Positions 63,441-64,000 of a stretch of 64,000 nucleotides of DNA are shown here, piece by piece. A program made the position numbers and the translations under genes. How positions within the stretch are numbered: the first letter of the stretch is position 1; the number at the start of each line of letters is the position of its first letter. Location: NCBI GenBank assembly GCA_964035015.1, contig OZ036005.1:4807747-4871746 (forward strand), read 5' to 3'. Under the pieces are notes generated by a model. The model worked only from the letters and a program-made list of their open reading frames with translations, searched no databases and was not told the origin of the DNA. The stretch comes from Corallium rubrum. Taxonomy: Eukaryota; Cnidaria; Anthozoa; Scleralcyonacea; Coralliidae.

Positions 63441-64000
63441 TAAACAGGTTTTCGGGCATATTATATACAAAAATACGAGATATACGAATACGTAAATTGT
63501 AGTGTTATTTAGCGGTGGATGTGAAGTAAAAATAGGTGCGACTTGAAGTATGTTGGAATAAAGATAAAACGTGCAGAATATGGTGTACTCCTGAGAAAAT
63601 TTTTAAAAGACTTAAAACATGTTTTAATGGCACAATGTGTTCAAATGAATGATGCGCATTACTACGTGACGTTTGCAAGGGGTGCCTTTGGCTAGAAGGC
63701 ATAATAGTGTATTGACGGTTGTATAACCTGAATCAGTAACCTATGATTCATGAATGAGTTGCTTCAACGCCACTGAAGCGTTAGCCCTTCAGCCCTGATA
63801 TAACCATGGAATTCTCTTCCAAGAAATATTCGTCTGGCTCAATCTTTATCTGAATTTAAGAGATCGCTAAGGCAAAGTGATGTAATTGAACACTTGATAA
63901 CATCCTAACGCCAATTATAAACTATTGATTATTCCTTGTTTTATTGTACTTTTTATTTATATCATAAGTTTATTCACTGTATTTGGTTGTGCACGTAACT

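Overview
The window reads as animal nuclear DNA, probably from a cnidarian or another early-branching invertebrate. The evidence is GT-AG introns, a bHLH transcription factor, a vesicular-transporter-type MFS gene split into small exons, Penelope-like, Ngaro-like and LINE retroelements, 5S- and tRNA-derived SINEs, and very many fold-back MITEs. The species call is inference. There is no sign of prokaryotic sequence, and most long open frames are artefacts of satellites.

Three host genes are supported, all on the minus strand. (1) A complete SLC18B1-like transporter runs from exon 1 (50838-51056) to exon 15 (13567-13626). All 15 exons join in phase with GT-AG borders and give 458 codons. (2) A single-coding-exon bHLH gene (28414-28905) lies nested, in the same orientation, inside the 15 kb intron 2 of that transporter. 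(3) A second SLC18B1-like gene is present as its last eight exons (62857 down to 57220). Its upstream exons must lie beyond the right edge. Each of the eight exons has the same length and phase as in copy 1, so the two genes are tandem paralogues.

Layout. 1-13.4 kb: MITEs, a piggyBac-like TTAA element, a hAT element (5937-7089), and a 1.8 kb palindrome of two Penelope 3' ends with hammerhead-ribozyme-like motifs. 13.4-25.9 kb: transporter exons 15-3, with introns full of satellites. 25.9-41.3 kb: intron 2, with the bHLH gene, an Ngaro-like tyrosine-recombinase retrotransposon with textbook split direct repeats (29137-35993), a 2 kb 66-bp satellite inside that element, and a hAT element. 41.4-50.8 kb: intron 1, with hAT MITEs, a Penelope fragment and fold-backs. 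51-57 kb: the space between the two transporters, with a fold-back near the copy 1 start, an RT fragment, a LINE remnant and hammerhead palindromes. 57.2-64 kb: 3' half of transporter copy 2.

The most informative structure is the pair of duplicated transporter genes. Shared intron features (a 5S-SINE, satellites at the same places) predate the duplication. Other insertions are in one copy only, with intact empty sites in the other (TTAA element at 56594-57092, TA element at 57717-58623), so insertion order can be read directly. I did not find a wholly new molecular system. The strongest leads are the nested bHLH gene with a retrotransposon 232 bp upstream, the hammerhead-bearing palindromes, and a group of unrelated-ended hAT MITEs that share one internal core.
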